Source: Clostridia bacterium (GTDB lineage Bacteria > Bacillota_A > Clostridia > Christensenellales > Aristaeellaceae). Taken from it: a stretch of DNA of 26,843 nucleotides. The first letter of the stretch is position 1. Every line of letters begins with the position of its first letter. Made by a program: the position numbers and the translations under genes. The notes under the pieces are model-generated. The model was given only the letters and a program-made list of their open reading frames with translations. It searched no databases and had not been told where the DNA came from. The stretch covers positions 1-26,843 of the forward strand of contig JAGBBE010000079.1 in assembly GCA_017938645.1 (NCBI GenBank), given 5' to 3'. This document shows positions 16,251 to 24,846 of this stretch, in pieces.

Positions 16251-17231
16251 ATGGAAAAGCAAACCCGAAACGTATTAATGCTGGCCCCCATGGCCGGCCT
16301 GACCGACTGGCCCATGCGCGTTTTGTGCTACCGCATGGGCGCAGACTATGCCTGCTCGGAAATGGTGAGCGCCATCGGATACATGTGCGCCAAAAAGGGC
16401 AACGACACCTACCGCAGGCTTCTGGAGGTTCATCCGGAGGAAACAAACACCGCCTGCCAGCTGTTTGGCCGGGACCCCGTGGTCATGGCCGAGGCGGCGC
16501 AGCGCATCACCGAGCTTGGACGCTTTACGTCGCTGGACATCAACATGGGCTGTCCTGCGCGCAAGGTGGTATCCGTGGGCGAGGGCAGCGCGCTGCTCAA
16601 GGACCCGGAAAAGGCGTACAAGCTCATGGAAGCCGTCAAAAAGCATACCTGGCTTCCGGTCAGCGTCAAGACCCGTCTGGGCTATGACGAGGACAGCATG
16701 AACGCCATCGAGCTGGGCCGCGCAGCTGAGGAACTGGGGCTGCAGTGGATCTGCTTCCACGGCCGAACCCGTCAGCAGATGTATTCCGGCACGGCGGATT
16801 ACGAAGCCATCGCCCGCCTCAAGCGCGAGCTCAAAATCCCCGTGATCGCCAACGGCGACATTTTCACGCCGGAGGACGCCGTGCGCATGCGCGATATCAC
16901 CCATGCCGACGGACTGATGATCGGCCGCGGCTGCATGGGCAATCCGTGGCTTTTCCGCACGGCGCGTCAGGCGCTGGAGGGCCGGCCCGTGGAGCCCGAA
17001 ACCCTGCTTGAGCGCATCGAAACCGCCATTCTCCAAACTGAGTGGATGGTGGAATTCAAGGGCGAACGTCTGGGCGTGGTGGAGATGCGCAAGCACGTGG
17101 GTCATTACATCAACGGTCTGCGCGGCGCAACGGCCATCCGCCGCAGGGTCAACTTCATGACCACGCTGGAGGAAATGCGGTCGCTTCTTTTGGAACTGCG
17201 TCAAACCGCCACAGAGGAGGAATCGGAATGA
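16251..17231 (+). CDS. dusB: tRNA-dihydrouridine synthase (DusB-like)
   Basis: This 326-residue flavoenzyme reduces uridine to dihydrouridine in the tRNA D-loop, using FMN and NADPH. The fold is a TIM barrel with a small helical C-terminus. Family marks are LAPMAGLTDWPMR (11-23), the catalytic cysteine C101 in DINMGCPARKV, an FMN-contacting K in SVKTRLGYD, H in CFHGRTRQQMYSG, NGDIFTPEDA, and IGRGCMGNPWLF, with MRKHVGHYINGLRGA near the end. It starts three bases after the stop of the GH127-like gene and its stop overlaps the next start by four bases (ATGA), so it is translationally coupled on both sides. Length and motifs are normal. Confidence 0.95.
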   Translation: MEKQTRNVLMLAPMAGLTDWPMRVLCYRMGADYACSEMVSAIGYMCAKKGNDTYRRLLEVHPEETNTACQLFGRDPVVMAEAAQRITELGRFTSLDINMGCPARKVVSVGEGSALLKDPEKAYKLMEAVKKHTWLPVSVKTRLGYDEDSMNAIELGRAAEELGLQWICFHGRTRQQMYSGTADYEAIARLKRELKIPVIANGDIFTPEDAVRMRDITHADGLMIGRGCMGNPWLFRTARQALEGRPVEPETLLERIETAILQTEWMVEFKGERLGVVEMRKHVGHYINGLRGATAIRRRVNFMTTLEEMRSLLLELRQTATEEESE

Positions 17232-18760
17232 CATTTGGAAAGCGCCTGTGCGCGCTTGCGCTCTGCCTGTCTTTGCTTCTGGGTTCCGCATCAGCCCAGG
17301 GGATTACGGACGTGGTGGACGGCTATCTGGATCTGAACCATGATGTGCAGTACGCCATGTCCGCGCAGATTGACACCCTTACGCCCTATGGCGAGGAAAC
17401 CCTGTCTATGCTCAACGCTGTGCTCAGGCATCTGAGTATCGGCGCGGTGATGTCCGACGACAAGACCGCGGTGGATGTGTGCGTGGACGGCGAATCCGTG
17501 ATGTCCATGGTGGAAACCGCCGTGGAAGGCGGCACGGAGCTGACCACGCCGCTTCTGCCCAACCGCACCCTCACAAGCGCCGGTTCGGCTGTTTCGAAGC
17601 TGGGAGGCAGTGAGGCGGAGACAACCAAATTTGATCTTTTCGCCGCCATTTCCCAGTGGGAAAAGTGCTATCAGGCGCTGACCGACGCCATTGTTCCCTA
17701 TGCCGAGGAAAAGGCTGCCAACTACAAAATCACCGACATTGCCACCTCCAAATGGAGCCGCATCGCGCGTCTCACGCCCGAGCAGGGCGCGGAAGTTGCC
17801 CCCCTGATCGAAACCGTGCTCGGCTGCGGCATGGACGATGCCTTCCGCGAGACGCTCAAAGGGCTGACCCCGGGCAAGGGCTTCATCGTGGGTCTGTATC
17901 AGACCGCAGAGGGCGGCGATGATCTGGCCTTGTATATGAAGGGCTATCTGACCTTCGCCGACGGCAAGACGCGCAATCTGGCCTTCCAGTGGGCATTCAC
18001 CGAGAAGGACGGCGTGCGCATCGACACCGTCAAATACGAGCTCGTCCGCTCCAAGACCGCCGTGGATACCCGCGAGATCCACGCAACCCTCAAACGTCAG
18101 GCGGATGAAAAGCTGCTCCTTAAGGGCAATTGTGAAACCGCCATCAAGGACGCCGACGGCAACATCACCTATGTTCACAACTATGACCTCAGCGGCAGTG
18201 AAAACGGCAGCGTGCGTCCCGTAAGCGGCACGTATTCCGCCGTGACCAAAGTGCGCGAGGGCGAAAAAACCACCTCTGAAACCACCACCATCACGCCCGA
18301 TGTGAAGCTCACCTCCGTGGACGGCAGCGGCGTGATCAGCGGAAGCGTAAAGCTGGAGCAGCTCAAGGGCAAGGTGACCCATACCTCCGTCACGCTCCTG
18401 TTTGACGACGAGCCCGCCGAGCTGCTCAACAACGGCGCTTTCTTCGTGGTGAAGGATGCGCCCGTGGCCATGCCTGAGAGCAGCCTGACCCAGAACACCG
18501 AAACCGACAAGCCCGGAGATTATCTGGTGGGCGAGCCGCCCATCGGCCTTACTGATTACGAAGTGCCTGAAACCCCGCAGGTGATCGATCTGGATCACAC
18601 CGACGAGATGGACGCTCTGATGGGCGAGCTTGCACAGAATCTGGCCGGCAGGCTTCTCATCGCACTGACAAAGATTCCTCAGGAGGATGCCGCGCTCATC
18701 CGCGACAACCTCTCTGAAGAGGACTACGCCGCCTTCCTTTCCATGGTCGACAGCCTGTAA
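17228..18760 (+). CDS. Secreted protein of unknown function, first of a tandem pair
   Basis: I do not recognise this 510-residue protein. It starts with a clear signal peptide (MTFGKRLCALALCLSLLLGSA, likely cut after ASA at 23), so it acts outside the membrane. A mixed N-terminal part (about 25-130) is followed by a helical stretch (about 138-165, ISQWEKCYQALTDAIVPYAEEKAA), then a long run of alternating short strands (about 210-430) rich in Thr, Asp and Lys, and an acidic helical tail (about 470-510). The end of dus overlaps its ATG by four bases, with GAGGAGG upstream. A similar layout is seen in the next gene. No catalytic motif, repeat or membrane anchor was found; a beta-rich envelope protein or ligand-binding role is inference. 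Confidence 0.8.
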   Translation: MTFGKRLCALALCLSLLLGSASAQGITDVVDGYLDLNHDVQYAMSAQIDTLTPYGEETLSMLNAVLRHLSIGAVMSDDKTAVDVCVDGESVMSMVETAVEGGTELTTPLLPNRTLTSAGSAVSKLGGSEAETTKFDLFAAISQWEKCYQALTDAIVPYAEEKAANYKITDIATSKWSRIARLTPEQGAEVAPLIETVLGCGMDDAFRETLKGLTPGKGFIVGLYQTAEGGDDLALYMKGYLTFADGKTRNLAFQWAFTEKDGVRIDTVKYELVRSKTAVDTREIHATLKRQADEKLLLKGNCETAIKDADGNITYVHNYDLSGSENGSVRPVSGTYSAVTKVREGEKTTSETTTITPDVKLTSVDGSGVISGSVKLEQLKGKVTHTSVTLLFDDEPAELLNNGAFFVVKDAPVAMPESSLTQNTETDKPGDYLVGEPPIGLTDYEVPETPQVIDLDHTDEMDALMGELAQNLAGRLLIALTKIPQEDAALIRDNLSEEDYAAFLSMVDSL

Positions 18761-18778
18761 TCCAAAGGAGGATTGCCC

Positions 18779-20215
18779 ATGAAACGTTTTCTGGCTCTGT
18801 TGCTGATCTGCTGCTGTCTGACGTCCTGCGCCTTCGCTGCCGACGCCGCCGACTACACCGTGGCCACCAAGCTGCTCAAGCAGCTGGCTGCAGGCAGCGG
18901 CTTCAGCGGCACGCTGACCCTTGAAGCCGACACCGAGGTTTTCTCCACCCAGAAGCCCATCGTGCTGGATCTGGACTACATCTACGTACGCCCGCAGGAC
19001 GTGTCCCTGGGCGAGCACCGCGTGGATCTCAGCCTGATGGACGGTGAAACCGCCGTGACCGGCGCGCATGTGCAGATGCTTAACGGCGATCTGGCCGTTC
19101 AGGCCGATGTGATCAGCCCCGAATGGTATGCGCTGAGCTTCGATCAGGAAACCGATGTGCAGCACAGCGCCATCGTACCCACTGCACTCAGCTTCCTCAG
19201 CGCCTTCCAGACCACCGCCGGCATGGACAAGAATGTCGACGCCGCGCTCGAAGCTGCGCTGGAGGCCTTCACCACCCGCATTGATATCTGGATCGAAGGC
19301 TACCGTCAGAGCGCGATTCTCGACAAGCTGGAGGATGGCACCGCCACCATGCAGGTGGACTACGCCATCACGCCCTCTGCAGTCAAGGCCGAGGTTAAGC
19401 AGCTGGTGTTTGAGCTTTTCAACGATACCGCAGCGCTCGACGCTCTTACGATCGTGCTTGGCGAGGATATGGCCGATTACCTCAGCCCGGTCTATCAGCA
19501 GTGGTATTTCGACTGCATCGACGCCCTGCCCCTTACCGATGACCTCACCATCTCCCGCGTCGTCAGTCTCAAGGGCGAGACCCTGTCGCTGAGCCTCAAG
19601 CTTCCCATGTATGATTCCGCATTCGGCTCCTTCACCCTCTGCTACGACCGCGTGAAGGGCAGCGAGGATCTGCCGGATGACAATACCATCGCCATGGAAA
19701 GCGAAAACCAGCTGATCACGCTGAAGTACCAGGAGTACAGCAGCATGACCGGCGTGAAGGTTACGCAGGGCACCTTCGAGCGTGAAATCACCGCTGATTT
19801 CACCGTGTCCGACGAAACCGTGGAGCCCTTTGCTATCGCCTTCACCCTCAAAAACGAGATCGTCGAAAGCAAGGACGCCGATAACCGCGACGTATATGCC
19901 TGCAACCTCTCCCTCACGCTCTCGCCTGTGGAAGGCGACGCCTTTGAGGAAGTGGAAGCAGCGCTTGCATCCCGCTTTGTGAGCGAGGAGCGCAAGTCTG
20001 CCGCCACTGAGATTTCCGCGACGCTGACCCTTTCCAGCGCTGACGAAGCAATTGAACTGACCCTCGAAGGCGCAAGCCGCAAGAAGTGGGATCCCGAAAT
20101 CATTCCCGCGCCTCTTCAGCCCGACTGGAACAGCCTGCTGCCCGGCGCAGGCGTGCGCACGCTGGCTGCGCTGTCCGACTTCCTTGCCCTGCCCGAAGGC
20201 AGTACAAATGATTAA
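18779..20215 (+). CDS. Secreted protein of unknown function, probably a lipoprotein, second of a tandem pair
   Basis: The 478-residue protein is not recognised. It has a signal peptide, MKRFLALLLICCCLTSCAFA, with a lipobox-like L14-T-S-C17, so membrane anchoring by lipid is likely; cutting by signal peptidase I after AFA is the alternative. The rest is mainly short beta strands (about 43-120 and 230-445) around one helical section (about 150-215). The layout resembles the preceding protein: a strand with DVSLG or HLSIG, an acidic turn containing DGE, a helical block with a Y-x-I-T motif, then a strand-rich C-terminal half. They may be distant paralogues. An AAAGGAGG site seven bases before the ATG at 18779 sets the start. 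The gap to the previous gene is 18 bases and to the next gene 17. Confidence 0.8.
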   Translation: MKRFLALLLICCCLTSCAFAADAADYTVATKLLKQLAAGSGFSGTLTLEADTEVFSTQKPIVLDLDYIYVRPQDVSLGEHRVDLSLMDGETAVTGAHVQMLNGDLAVQADVISPEWYALSFDQETDVQHSAIVPTALSFLSAFQTTAGMDKNVDAALEAALEAFTTRIDIWIEGYRQSAILDKLEDGTATMQVDYAITPSAVKAEVKQLVFELFNDTAALDALTIVLGEDMADYLSPVYQQWYFDCIDALPLTDDLTISRVVSLKGETLSLSLKLPMYDSAFGSFTLCYDRVKGSEDLPDDNTIAMESENQLITLKYQEYSSMTGVKVTQGTFEREITADFTVSDETVEPFAIAFTLKNEIVESKDADNRDVYACNLSLTLSPVEGDAFEEVEAALASRFVSEERKSAATEISATLTLSSADEAIELTLEGASRKKWDPEIIPAPLQPDWNSLLPGAGVRTLAALSDFLALPEGSTND

Positions 20216-20232
20216 GCAGAGGATGATACCAT

Positions 20233-22323
20233 ATGCCGAATCCTGACGAAATTTTTGGCGCGTATGTCTTTGACGACGCGCTGATGCAGAGCCGTCTGCC
20301 CAAGGAAACCTACCGCGCCCTCAAGCGCACCACTGAGCAGGGACGCTCGCTGGATCCTGCCGTGGCCGGCGTGGTTGCCAACGCCATGAAGGACTGGGCG
20401 CTGGAGATGGGCGCGACCCATTATACCCACTGGTTCCAGCCCATGACCGGCGTAACTGCCGAAAAGCACGACGCATTCATCGCGCCCCGGCAGGACGGCA
20501 AGGTGCTTCTGGAGTTCAGCGGCAAGGAGCTTGTGCGCGGCGAAACGGATGCATCCTCCTTCCCGTCCGGCGGTCTGCGCGCCACGTTTGAAGCGCGCGG
20601 CTACACCGCCTGGGATCCCACCAGCTATGCTTTCATCAAGGACGGTACCCTCTGCATTCCCACGGCCTACTGCTCCTACGGCGGACAGGCACTGGACAAG
20701 AAGACGCCGCTGCTGCGCTCCATGCAGGCGCTCAACAAGCAGGCGCTGCGCATACTCCGTCTTTTCGGCCACACCAATGTGGTTCGCGTTTTCCCCACAG
20801 TGGGTGCGGAGCAGGAATACTTCCTGGTGGATAAGGAAGTCTACCGCAAGCGCCCCGACCTGATGGTCACCGGACGCACGCTCTTTGGCGCAAAGCCTGC
20901 CAAGGGTCAGGAGATGGACGACCACTATTTCGGTGTGATCAAGCCCCGCGTCCAGGCCTACATGAAGGAGCTCAACGAGGAACTCTGGAAGCTGGGCGTG
21001 CTGGCCAAAACCGAGCACAACGAGGCTGCGCCTGCGCAGCACGAGCTTGCGCCGATCTTCTCCACCGTCAACATCGCCGCCGACCACAATCAGCTGACCA
21101 TGGACATCATGAAGAAGGTTGCCAACAAACACGGCATGGTCTGTCTGCTTCATGAAAAGCCCTTCGGAAGCGTCAACGGCTCCGGCAAGCATAACAACTA
21201 TGCCCTGTCTACCGACACCGGCCTTAACCTGCTCAATCCGGGCGATACGCCCAGCGAAAACGCACAGTTCCTTGTTTTCCTCTCTGCGGTGATTGCTGCA
21301 GTGGATGAGTATCAGGATCTTCTGCGCGTCACCGTTGCTTACGCCGGCAACGATCACCGTCTTGGCGCAGCGGAAGCGCCGCCGGCCATCATGTCCATCT
21401 TCCTGGGCGACGAGCTCAACGCCATCATTGAAAGCATCGTCAACGCCTCCAAATACGAGGAGCATACTCCCAGTCAGATGCGTCTGGGCGTGCACATCCT
21501 GCCCAAGTTCCCCAAGGACTCCACCGACCGCAACCGCACCTCTCCCTTTGCCTTCACCGGCAACAAGTTTGAGTTCCGTTCTCTCGGCTCCTCACAGTCC
21601 ATTTCCGGCCCCAATGTCGTGCTCAACACCGCCATCGCCGATGTGCTGGAAAAGATGGCCGACGAACTCGAACAGGCTCCCGATTTCACTGTTGCCGTTG
21701 ACCAGCTCATCCGACGTACGCTGAAGGATCACATGCGCATCATCTTCAACGGCAACGGCTACGATCAGGCATGGGTGGAGGAGGCTGAGCGCCGGGGACT
21801 TTCCAACCTGCGTACCACGGTGGATGCTCTGCCGCACTATGTCGACCAGAAGAACATCGACCTGTTCGAACGTCAGAAGGTCTACACAGCGCAGGAGGTG
21901 CAAAGCCGCTGCGAAGTCAAGCTGGAGAACTACGTCAAGGTTATCGACATCGAAGCTCTGAGCATGCTCGACATCGCCCGCCGCATGATCCTGCCTGCTG
22001 CCATCCGCTACACGCGCGACGTGGCTGAGGAGATGCACTTCAAGGCCAACGTCATGCCTTCCCTTGCTTCCGACGCCGAGACCGCCCTGCTCACCACCCT
22101 GAGCAATGAAACCAATACCCTCTACCACGCCGCTGATGATCTCGAATCCGCTCTCAGGCGCATGCACAGCACTTCGCCCATGCTCCAGAAGGCTGAGTTT
22201 ACCCGCGACGTCGTCCTTCCGGCCATGGCTCGTGTGCGTGCCGCCGGCGACGCCCTTGAGACCGTCACCGCCAGCGACTACTGGCCGATGCCTACGTATC
22301 AGGAAATTTTGACGAGTGTGTAA
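20233..22323 (+). CDS. glnN: Glutamine synthetase type III
   Basis: The 696-residue protein joins ammonia to glutamate with ATP, the main entry of nitrogen into metabolism. Size (about 700, versus 440-470 for type I) and motifs define type [21 protein letters not shown] near residue 57, [28 protein letters not shown] (ATP/metal site, near 195), and [16 protein letters not shown]. It probably forms the dodecamer of two face-to-face hexamers reported for this type. The ATG at 20233 has an AGAGGA site at a slightly long distance. It is the last gene of the operon and ends at two stacked terminators. No nitrogen-regulation site was recognised. Its coupling to two secreted proteins is unexplained. 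Confidence 0.97.
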   Translation: MPNPDEIFGAYVFDDALMQSRLPKETYRALKRTTEQGRSLDPAVAGVVANAMKDWALEMGATHYTHWFQPMTGVTAEKHDAFIAPRQDGKVLLEFSGKELVRGETDASSFPSGGLRATFEARGYTAWDPTSYAFIKDGTLCIPTAYCSYGGQALDKKTPLLRSMQALNKQALRILRLFGHTNVVRVFPTVGAEQEYFLVDKEVYRKRPDLMVTGRTLFGAKPAKGQEMDDHYFGVIKPRVQAYMKELNEELWKLGVLAKTEHNEAAPAQHELAPIFSTVNIAADHNQLTMDIMKKVANKHGMVCLLHEKPFGSVNGSGKHNNYALSTDTGLNLLNPGDTPSENAQFLVFLSAVIAAVDEYQDLLRVTVAYAGNDHRLGAAEAPPAIMSIFLGDELNAIIESIVNASKYEEHTPSQMRLGVHILPKFPKDSTDRNRTSPFAFTGNKFEFRSLGSSQSISGPNVVLNTAIADVLEKMADELEQAPDFTVAVDQLIRRTLKDHMRIIFNGNGYDQAWVEEAERRGLSNLRTTVDALPHYVDQKNIDLFERQKVYTAQEVQSRCEVKLENYVKVIDIEALSMLDIARRMILPAAIRYTRDVAEEMHFKANVMPSLASDAETALLTTLSNETNTLYHAADDLESALRRMHSTSPMLQKAEFTRDVVLPAMARVRAAGDALETVTASDYWPMPTYQEILTSV

Positions 22324-22339
22324 TATCGATAACGAAAAT

Positions 22340-22381
22340 GCGAGAGGGGAGCTTCTTTTGAAAAAGAAGCTCCCCTCTCGC
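22340..22381. terminator. 20-bp perfect hairpin between convergent glnN and rluD
   Basis: Arms 22340-22359 and 22362-22381 are perfectly complementary with only two bases between them, so a few inner pairs must open. On the minus strand it is followed by ATTTTCGTT, so it can end rluD transcripts; on the plus strand no U run follows directly. Neighbouring GC-rich bases strengthen the stem. Confidence 0.75.
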
Positions 22382-22387
22382 GCTCTC

Positions 22388-22429
22388 CCCGAAGAAAACC
22401 GGTTTGGGTTTGCTTCGGGTTATTTTTTT
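22388..22429 (+). terminator. Rho-independent terminator of the glnN operon
   Basis: CCCGAAG (22388-22394) pairs with CTTCGGG (22413-22419) around an 18-base loop that contains the palindrome AAACCGGTTT, and is followed by TTATTTTTTT. The U run lies in the last codons of rluD on the other strand, so the convergent genes share this region. Confidence 0.8.
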
Positions 22430-23316
22430 AGTTTGGTGAGTGCAGTTGCAAATTCAGGTGGTGGGTCGGCTTTGAAGTACAGGCGTTCGCCGGTGCGCGG
22501 ATGGTTGAAGGACAGGGTGTGGGCATGGAGCATCAGGCGCGGGACTTTTACGCCGTTTTTGGCGCCGTAGATAGGGTCTCCCGCCACCGGATGATGAAGG
22601 CTCTGCATGTGCACACGGATCTGATGGGTGCGGCCCGTCAGAATGTGCACGTCCAGAAGGGCGGCATTTTTGAGGTTTTCGACCAGCGTCCATTCGGTCA
22701 GCGCATCGCGGCCTTCGGGATCGATGGCCATTTTTTTGCGGTCTTTTTTGCTGCGGGCGATGGGCTTGTCCACCAGACCGCTTTCTTCCTTCATACAGCC
22801 GTCCACCACGGCCAGATAGTGCTTCTCCATGCTGCGTTCGCGCAGCTGGTCGCTCAGACTCTGATGCGCCATATCGTTTTTGGCGACCATCAGAAGGCCG
22901 CTCGTATCTTTATCGAGGCGGTGAACGATACCCGGGCGCTTCACGCCGCCGATGCCGCTGAGGTCATCCATGGCGAACAGGAGCGCATTGACGAGCGTGC
23001 CGCTTTCGTTGCCTGCTGCCGGGTGTACGACCATGCCGCAGGGTTTGACGACAACCGCCACGTCCTCATCCTCATAGAGAATTTCCAGCGGGATATCCTC
23101 CTTTTCCACCGTCGATTCAACAGCTTCCGGAATGTCGAGGGTCAGCTTCATGCCCGCGCCGACTTTGAAGGACGTCTTGGTCTGAACCGTTCCGTTCACG
23201 GTACACAGTCCGCTTTCTATCCACTTGGCCGCCTGCGAGCGGCTTGTATTGGCCGCCTCGGCGCACAGCACGTCCAGCCGCGCCTGCTGCGGGGCGTCAA
23301 ACTCAATTCTCGGCAT
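22420..23316 (-). CDS. rluD: Ribosomal large-subunit pseudouridine synthase, RluD family
   Basis: The 298-residue enzyme changes uridine to pseudouridine in 23S rRNA (for RluD, helix 69). An S4-like RNA-binding domain occupies about 10-60, followed by the catalytic domain, with the signature HRLDKDTSGLLMVAKN at 132-147 where D135 is the catalytic Asp. RTHQIRVHM and GDPIYG motifs follow. The ATG at 23316 has GGAGG nine bases upstream and overlaps the lspA stop by 14 bases; the frame runs 32 codons further but that would overlap lspA deeply. Orthology to RluD rather than another RluA-family member, as in B. subtilis YlyB (which also follows lspA), is probable but not certain. Confidence 0.93.
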   Translation of the reverse strand: MPRIEFDAPQQARLDVLCAEAANTSRSQAAKWIESGLCTVNGTVQTKTSFKVGAGMKLTLDIPEAVESTVEKEDIPLEILYEDEDVAVVVKPCGMVVHPAAGNESGTLVNALLFAMDDLSGIGGVKRPGIVHRLDKDTSGLLMVAKNDMAHQSLSDQLRERSMEKHYLAVVDGCMKEESGLVDKPIARSKKDRKKMAIDPEGRDALTEWTLVENLKNAALLDVHILTGRTHQIRVHMQSLHHPVAGDPIYGAKNGVKVPRLMLHAHTLSFNHPRTGERLYFKADPPPEFATALTKLKK

Positions 23317-23767
23317 GTTTCTTTTCCTCCCAGTCCTGCGGACGCAGCAGCAAACTGAACGCCAGCAGCGCCACTCCAAAGCAGATGCAGATATCCGCGA
23401 CATTGCACACAAAAAACGGCAGCCACGGGAAATAGATCATATCCAGCACATAGCCCTGTACGAGCCGCTGGGCGAAATTTCCGACAAATCCGCCCAGAAT
23501 CAGTCCGCAGGCTGTGCGGGTGAACGCGGTGGAGCGGTAATGACGCATCAGAAGCGCGCCTGCAAGGATCACCGCCAGCGGCAGGAGCAGATTGGCAGCG
23601 ACATTTCCAGCCATCATGCCAAACGCCATGCCTGTGTTCTTCGTGCATTCCAGATGCACAAGCCACCCGAGCCGGATGACTTCGTCCTGCAAAAAACGCG
23701 CAGCCAGCCACTTTGAAGCCAGATCCAGCCCCAGCGACGCCAGTGCAACCCCGAGTAACAGTCCCAT
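23303..23767 (-). CDS. lspA: Lipoprotein signal peptidase (signal peptidase II)
   Basis: The 154-residue inner-membrane aspartyl protease removes signal peptides from lipidated prolipoproteins. It shows four hydrophobic segments and the family blocks: D15 in LDLASKW, ECTKNTGMAFG (40-50), the GNxxxR block at 96-101, and the catalytic Asps D109 (YVLDMIYF) and D125 (CNVADICI). The usual Asp of the GNxxDR block is Gln here (GNFAQR, Q100), an unusual change next to the active site; the two catalytic Asps are kept, so activity is still expected. ATG at 23767 follows AAGGAGC. It lies between the DUF5665 gene and rluD, a common lspA-rluD order in Bacillota. Confidence 0.95.
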   Translation of the reverse strand: MGLLLGVALASLGLDLASKWLAARFLQDEVIRLGWLVHLECTKNTGMAFGMMAGNVAANLLLPLAVILAGALLMRHYRSTAFTRTACGLILGGFVGNFAQRLVQGYVLDMIYFPWLPFFVCNVADICICFGVALLAFSLLLRPQDWEEKKHAEN

Positions 23768-23776
23768 AAAGCTCCT

Positions 23777-24061
23777 TTATTCCAGCTGACGCTGAACCAC
23801 ATTCACGATTTCCGCCAGAGCATCGCCGATCAGCGGCAGGTTTCTGCGCGCCAGATCCTGCAAAATCCATACCAGCACAGCGCTGAGGATCGTAAACCCG
23901 ACCGCCATGCCCAATCCGCGCACCACGCCTGACCAGAAATGCGTCCAGAACATCCGTCTGCGGTCATCCACATAACGCACATATTCCGCCAGCTGAAGCC
24001 GTTCCATGGCCTCCAGCCAGCGGTCAATCTGCCTGATCAGCAGGGAATCACGATCTTTCAT
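23777..24061 (-). CDS. DUF5665-domain small membrane protein
   Basis: This 94-residue protein has a charged N-terminal part (about 1-40, RQIDRWLEAMERLQLAEYV) and a single hydrophobic segment (about 48-72, including RGLGMAVGFTILSAVLVWIL), then NLPLIGDALAEIV, which is the pattern of the DUF5665 family often encoded beside lspA in Clostridia. The function is unknown. The ATG at 24061 follows AGGTG; the open frame extends back to 24238 through a terminator, so that longer version is rejected. It is the first gene of the DUF5665-lspA-rluD operon. Confidence 0.75.
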   Translation of the reverse strand: MKDRDSLLIRQIDRWLEAMERLQLAEYVRYVDDRRRMFWTHFWSGVVRGLGMAVGFTILSAVLVWILQDLARRNLPLIGDALAEIVNVVQRQLE

Positions 24062-24104
24062 CCGCCACACCTCAGCCCTATTGTATGCCAAAGCGTGCAA
24101 AAGA

Positions 24105-24133
24105 ATCATATCAAATGTACCGGCAGAACGCAA
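24105..24133 (-). promoter_or_regulatory. Candidate promoter of the DUF5665-lspA-rluD operon
   Basis: Minus-strand TTGCGT (24128-24133) and TATGAT (24105-24110) are 17 bases apart. It lies right after the ribosomal operon terminator, about 40 bases before the start codon. A second possible -10, TACAAT at 24080-24085, lacks a good -35. Confidence 0.45.
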
Positions 24134-24137
24134 GCAT

Positions 24138-24196
24138 AATTGCCACAATACAAGAAAGCCGACGTACCTGTATGTACGTCGGCGTATTGTGCAATT
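24138..24196 (-). terminator. Terminator of the rpsK-rpsD-rpoA-rplQ operon
   Basis: A 10-bp perfect stem (24158-24167 with 24174-24183) with a six-base loop is followed on the minus strand by TTTCTTGT. An outer stem, 24138-24151 with 24184-24196 (13 pairs and one bulged base), encloses it with an asymmetric six-base bulge that contains the U-rich stretch. The double architecture is larger than a standard terminator. Confidence 0.7.
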
Positions 24197-24218
24197 GAAC
24201 CCAACTGCGCTCGCGACT

Positions 24219-24285
24219 CTGCCCGAAGGGCAGTCCACGGGTGCAGGGCGTGCTGCGCACGGCGAACGTAGCGATTACATTCGCC
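24219..24285 (-). other. Two extra hairpins in the 3' region of rplQ
   Basis: CTGCCC/GGGCAG (24219-24224 with 24228-24233) and a 10-bp stem with one mismatch (24261-24270 with 24276-24285) lie between the rplQ stop and the terminator, neither followed by a U run. They may protect the ribosomal mRNA from 3' nucleases. I see no gene in the 244-base gap. Confidence 0.4.
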
Positions 24286-24305
24286 CACCGCAGGTGTGCC
24301 CCTCC

Positions 24306-24815
24306 TTAGAGGATCTCGATCACGCACATCTCGGCAGCATCGCCGCGACGGGGTCCGAGCTTGTAGATGCGGGTGTAGCCACCGGCGCACTTCTTTTCCT
24401 CATTGCGAGCACGGAACTTGGGGCCATATTCACGGAAGAGCTTCTCAACGACGGGATACTTCACGTCCTTGGTGCGCTCCTTCCAATCGGCCTTGTCCTC
24501 GTCAGCGCGCTGCACGTCCTTGAGCTCGTAGAGGTAGCTCATGATCATGCGGCGAGCATGCAGCTTGCTGGGGGCGTCATTGACGAGATTCAGGGTGACC
24601 AGCTGGCCCTTATCGTTGTGGGTTTCCTTGGTCACTTCAACAGTCTTGTCGTACTCATTAACAGCCAGGGTAATGAGACGCTCAGCCACGCGGCGCACTT
24701 CCTTGGCGCGGGCTTCGGTGGTCTCGATACGGCCATACCAGAGCAGATTGGTCACCTGATTGCGCAGGAGAGCCTTGCGCTGATCGGCGGTACGGCCCAA
24801 TTTACGCTGTGCCAT
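24306..24815 (-). CDS. rplQ: 50S ribosomal protein L17
   Basis: L17 binds 23S rRNA near the tunnel exit. This copy is 169 residues, against about 115-125 in E. coli. The N-terminus ([16 protein letters not shown]), [18 protein letters not shown] and C-terminal [19 protein letters not shown] are standard; the extra residues form an insertion at about 54-110 with charged, lysine-rich sequence, a form also known in other Clostridia. AAGGAGG precedes the ATG. It is the last gene of the operon. Confidence 0.97.
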   Translation of the reverse strand: MAQRKLGRTADQRKALLRNQVTNLLWYGRIETTEARAKEVRRVAERLITLAVNEYDKTVEVTKETHNDKGQLVTLNLVNDAPSKLHARRMIMSYLYELKDVQRADEDKADWKERTKDVKYPVVEKLFREYGPKFRARNEEKKCAGGYTRIYKLGPRRGDAAEMCVIEIL

Positions 24816-24846
24816 GGTATATTTCCTCCTTATGCGGATCGGTCAG

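Noticed and set aside
14577..16262. 561-codon minus-strand frame opposite the GH127-like gene
   Set aside because: The composition is Gly/His/Ala-rich as in other shadows, and the plus frame has promoter, AGGAGG site and family motifs.
17291..19165. 624-codon open frame on the minus strand opposite the secreted-protein genes
   Set aside because: The plus-strand frames have signal peptides, strong ribosome sites and operon spacing; the antisense frame is a low-complexity mirror that also crosses the boundary between two genes.
22340..22381. 20-bp perfect palindrome as a mobile-element or phage attachment remnant
   Set aside because: It lies between convergent gene ends, has a U-rich stretch on one strand and a second terminator beside it, all explained by transcription termination; no flanking duplication or transposase seen.
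24062..24238. 59-codon N-terminal extension of the DUF5665 protein
   Set aside because: It would be read through the ribosomal-operon terminator and the candidate promoter, and lacks a ribosome site; the ATG at 24061 has AGGTG upstream.
24306..24815. Long L17 insertion as a novel trait
   Set aside because: An insertion at the same place in similar lysine-rich form occurs in L17 of other Clostridia, so it is a clade feature.
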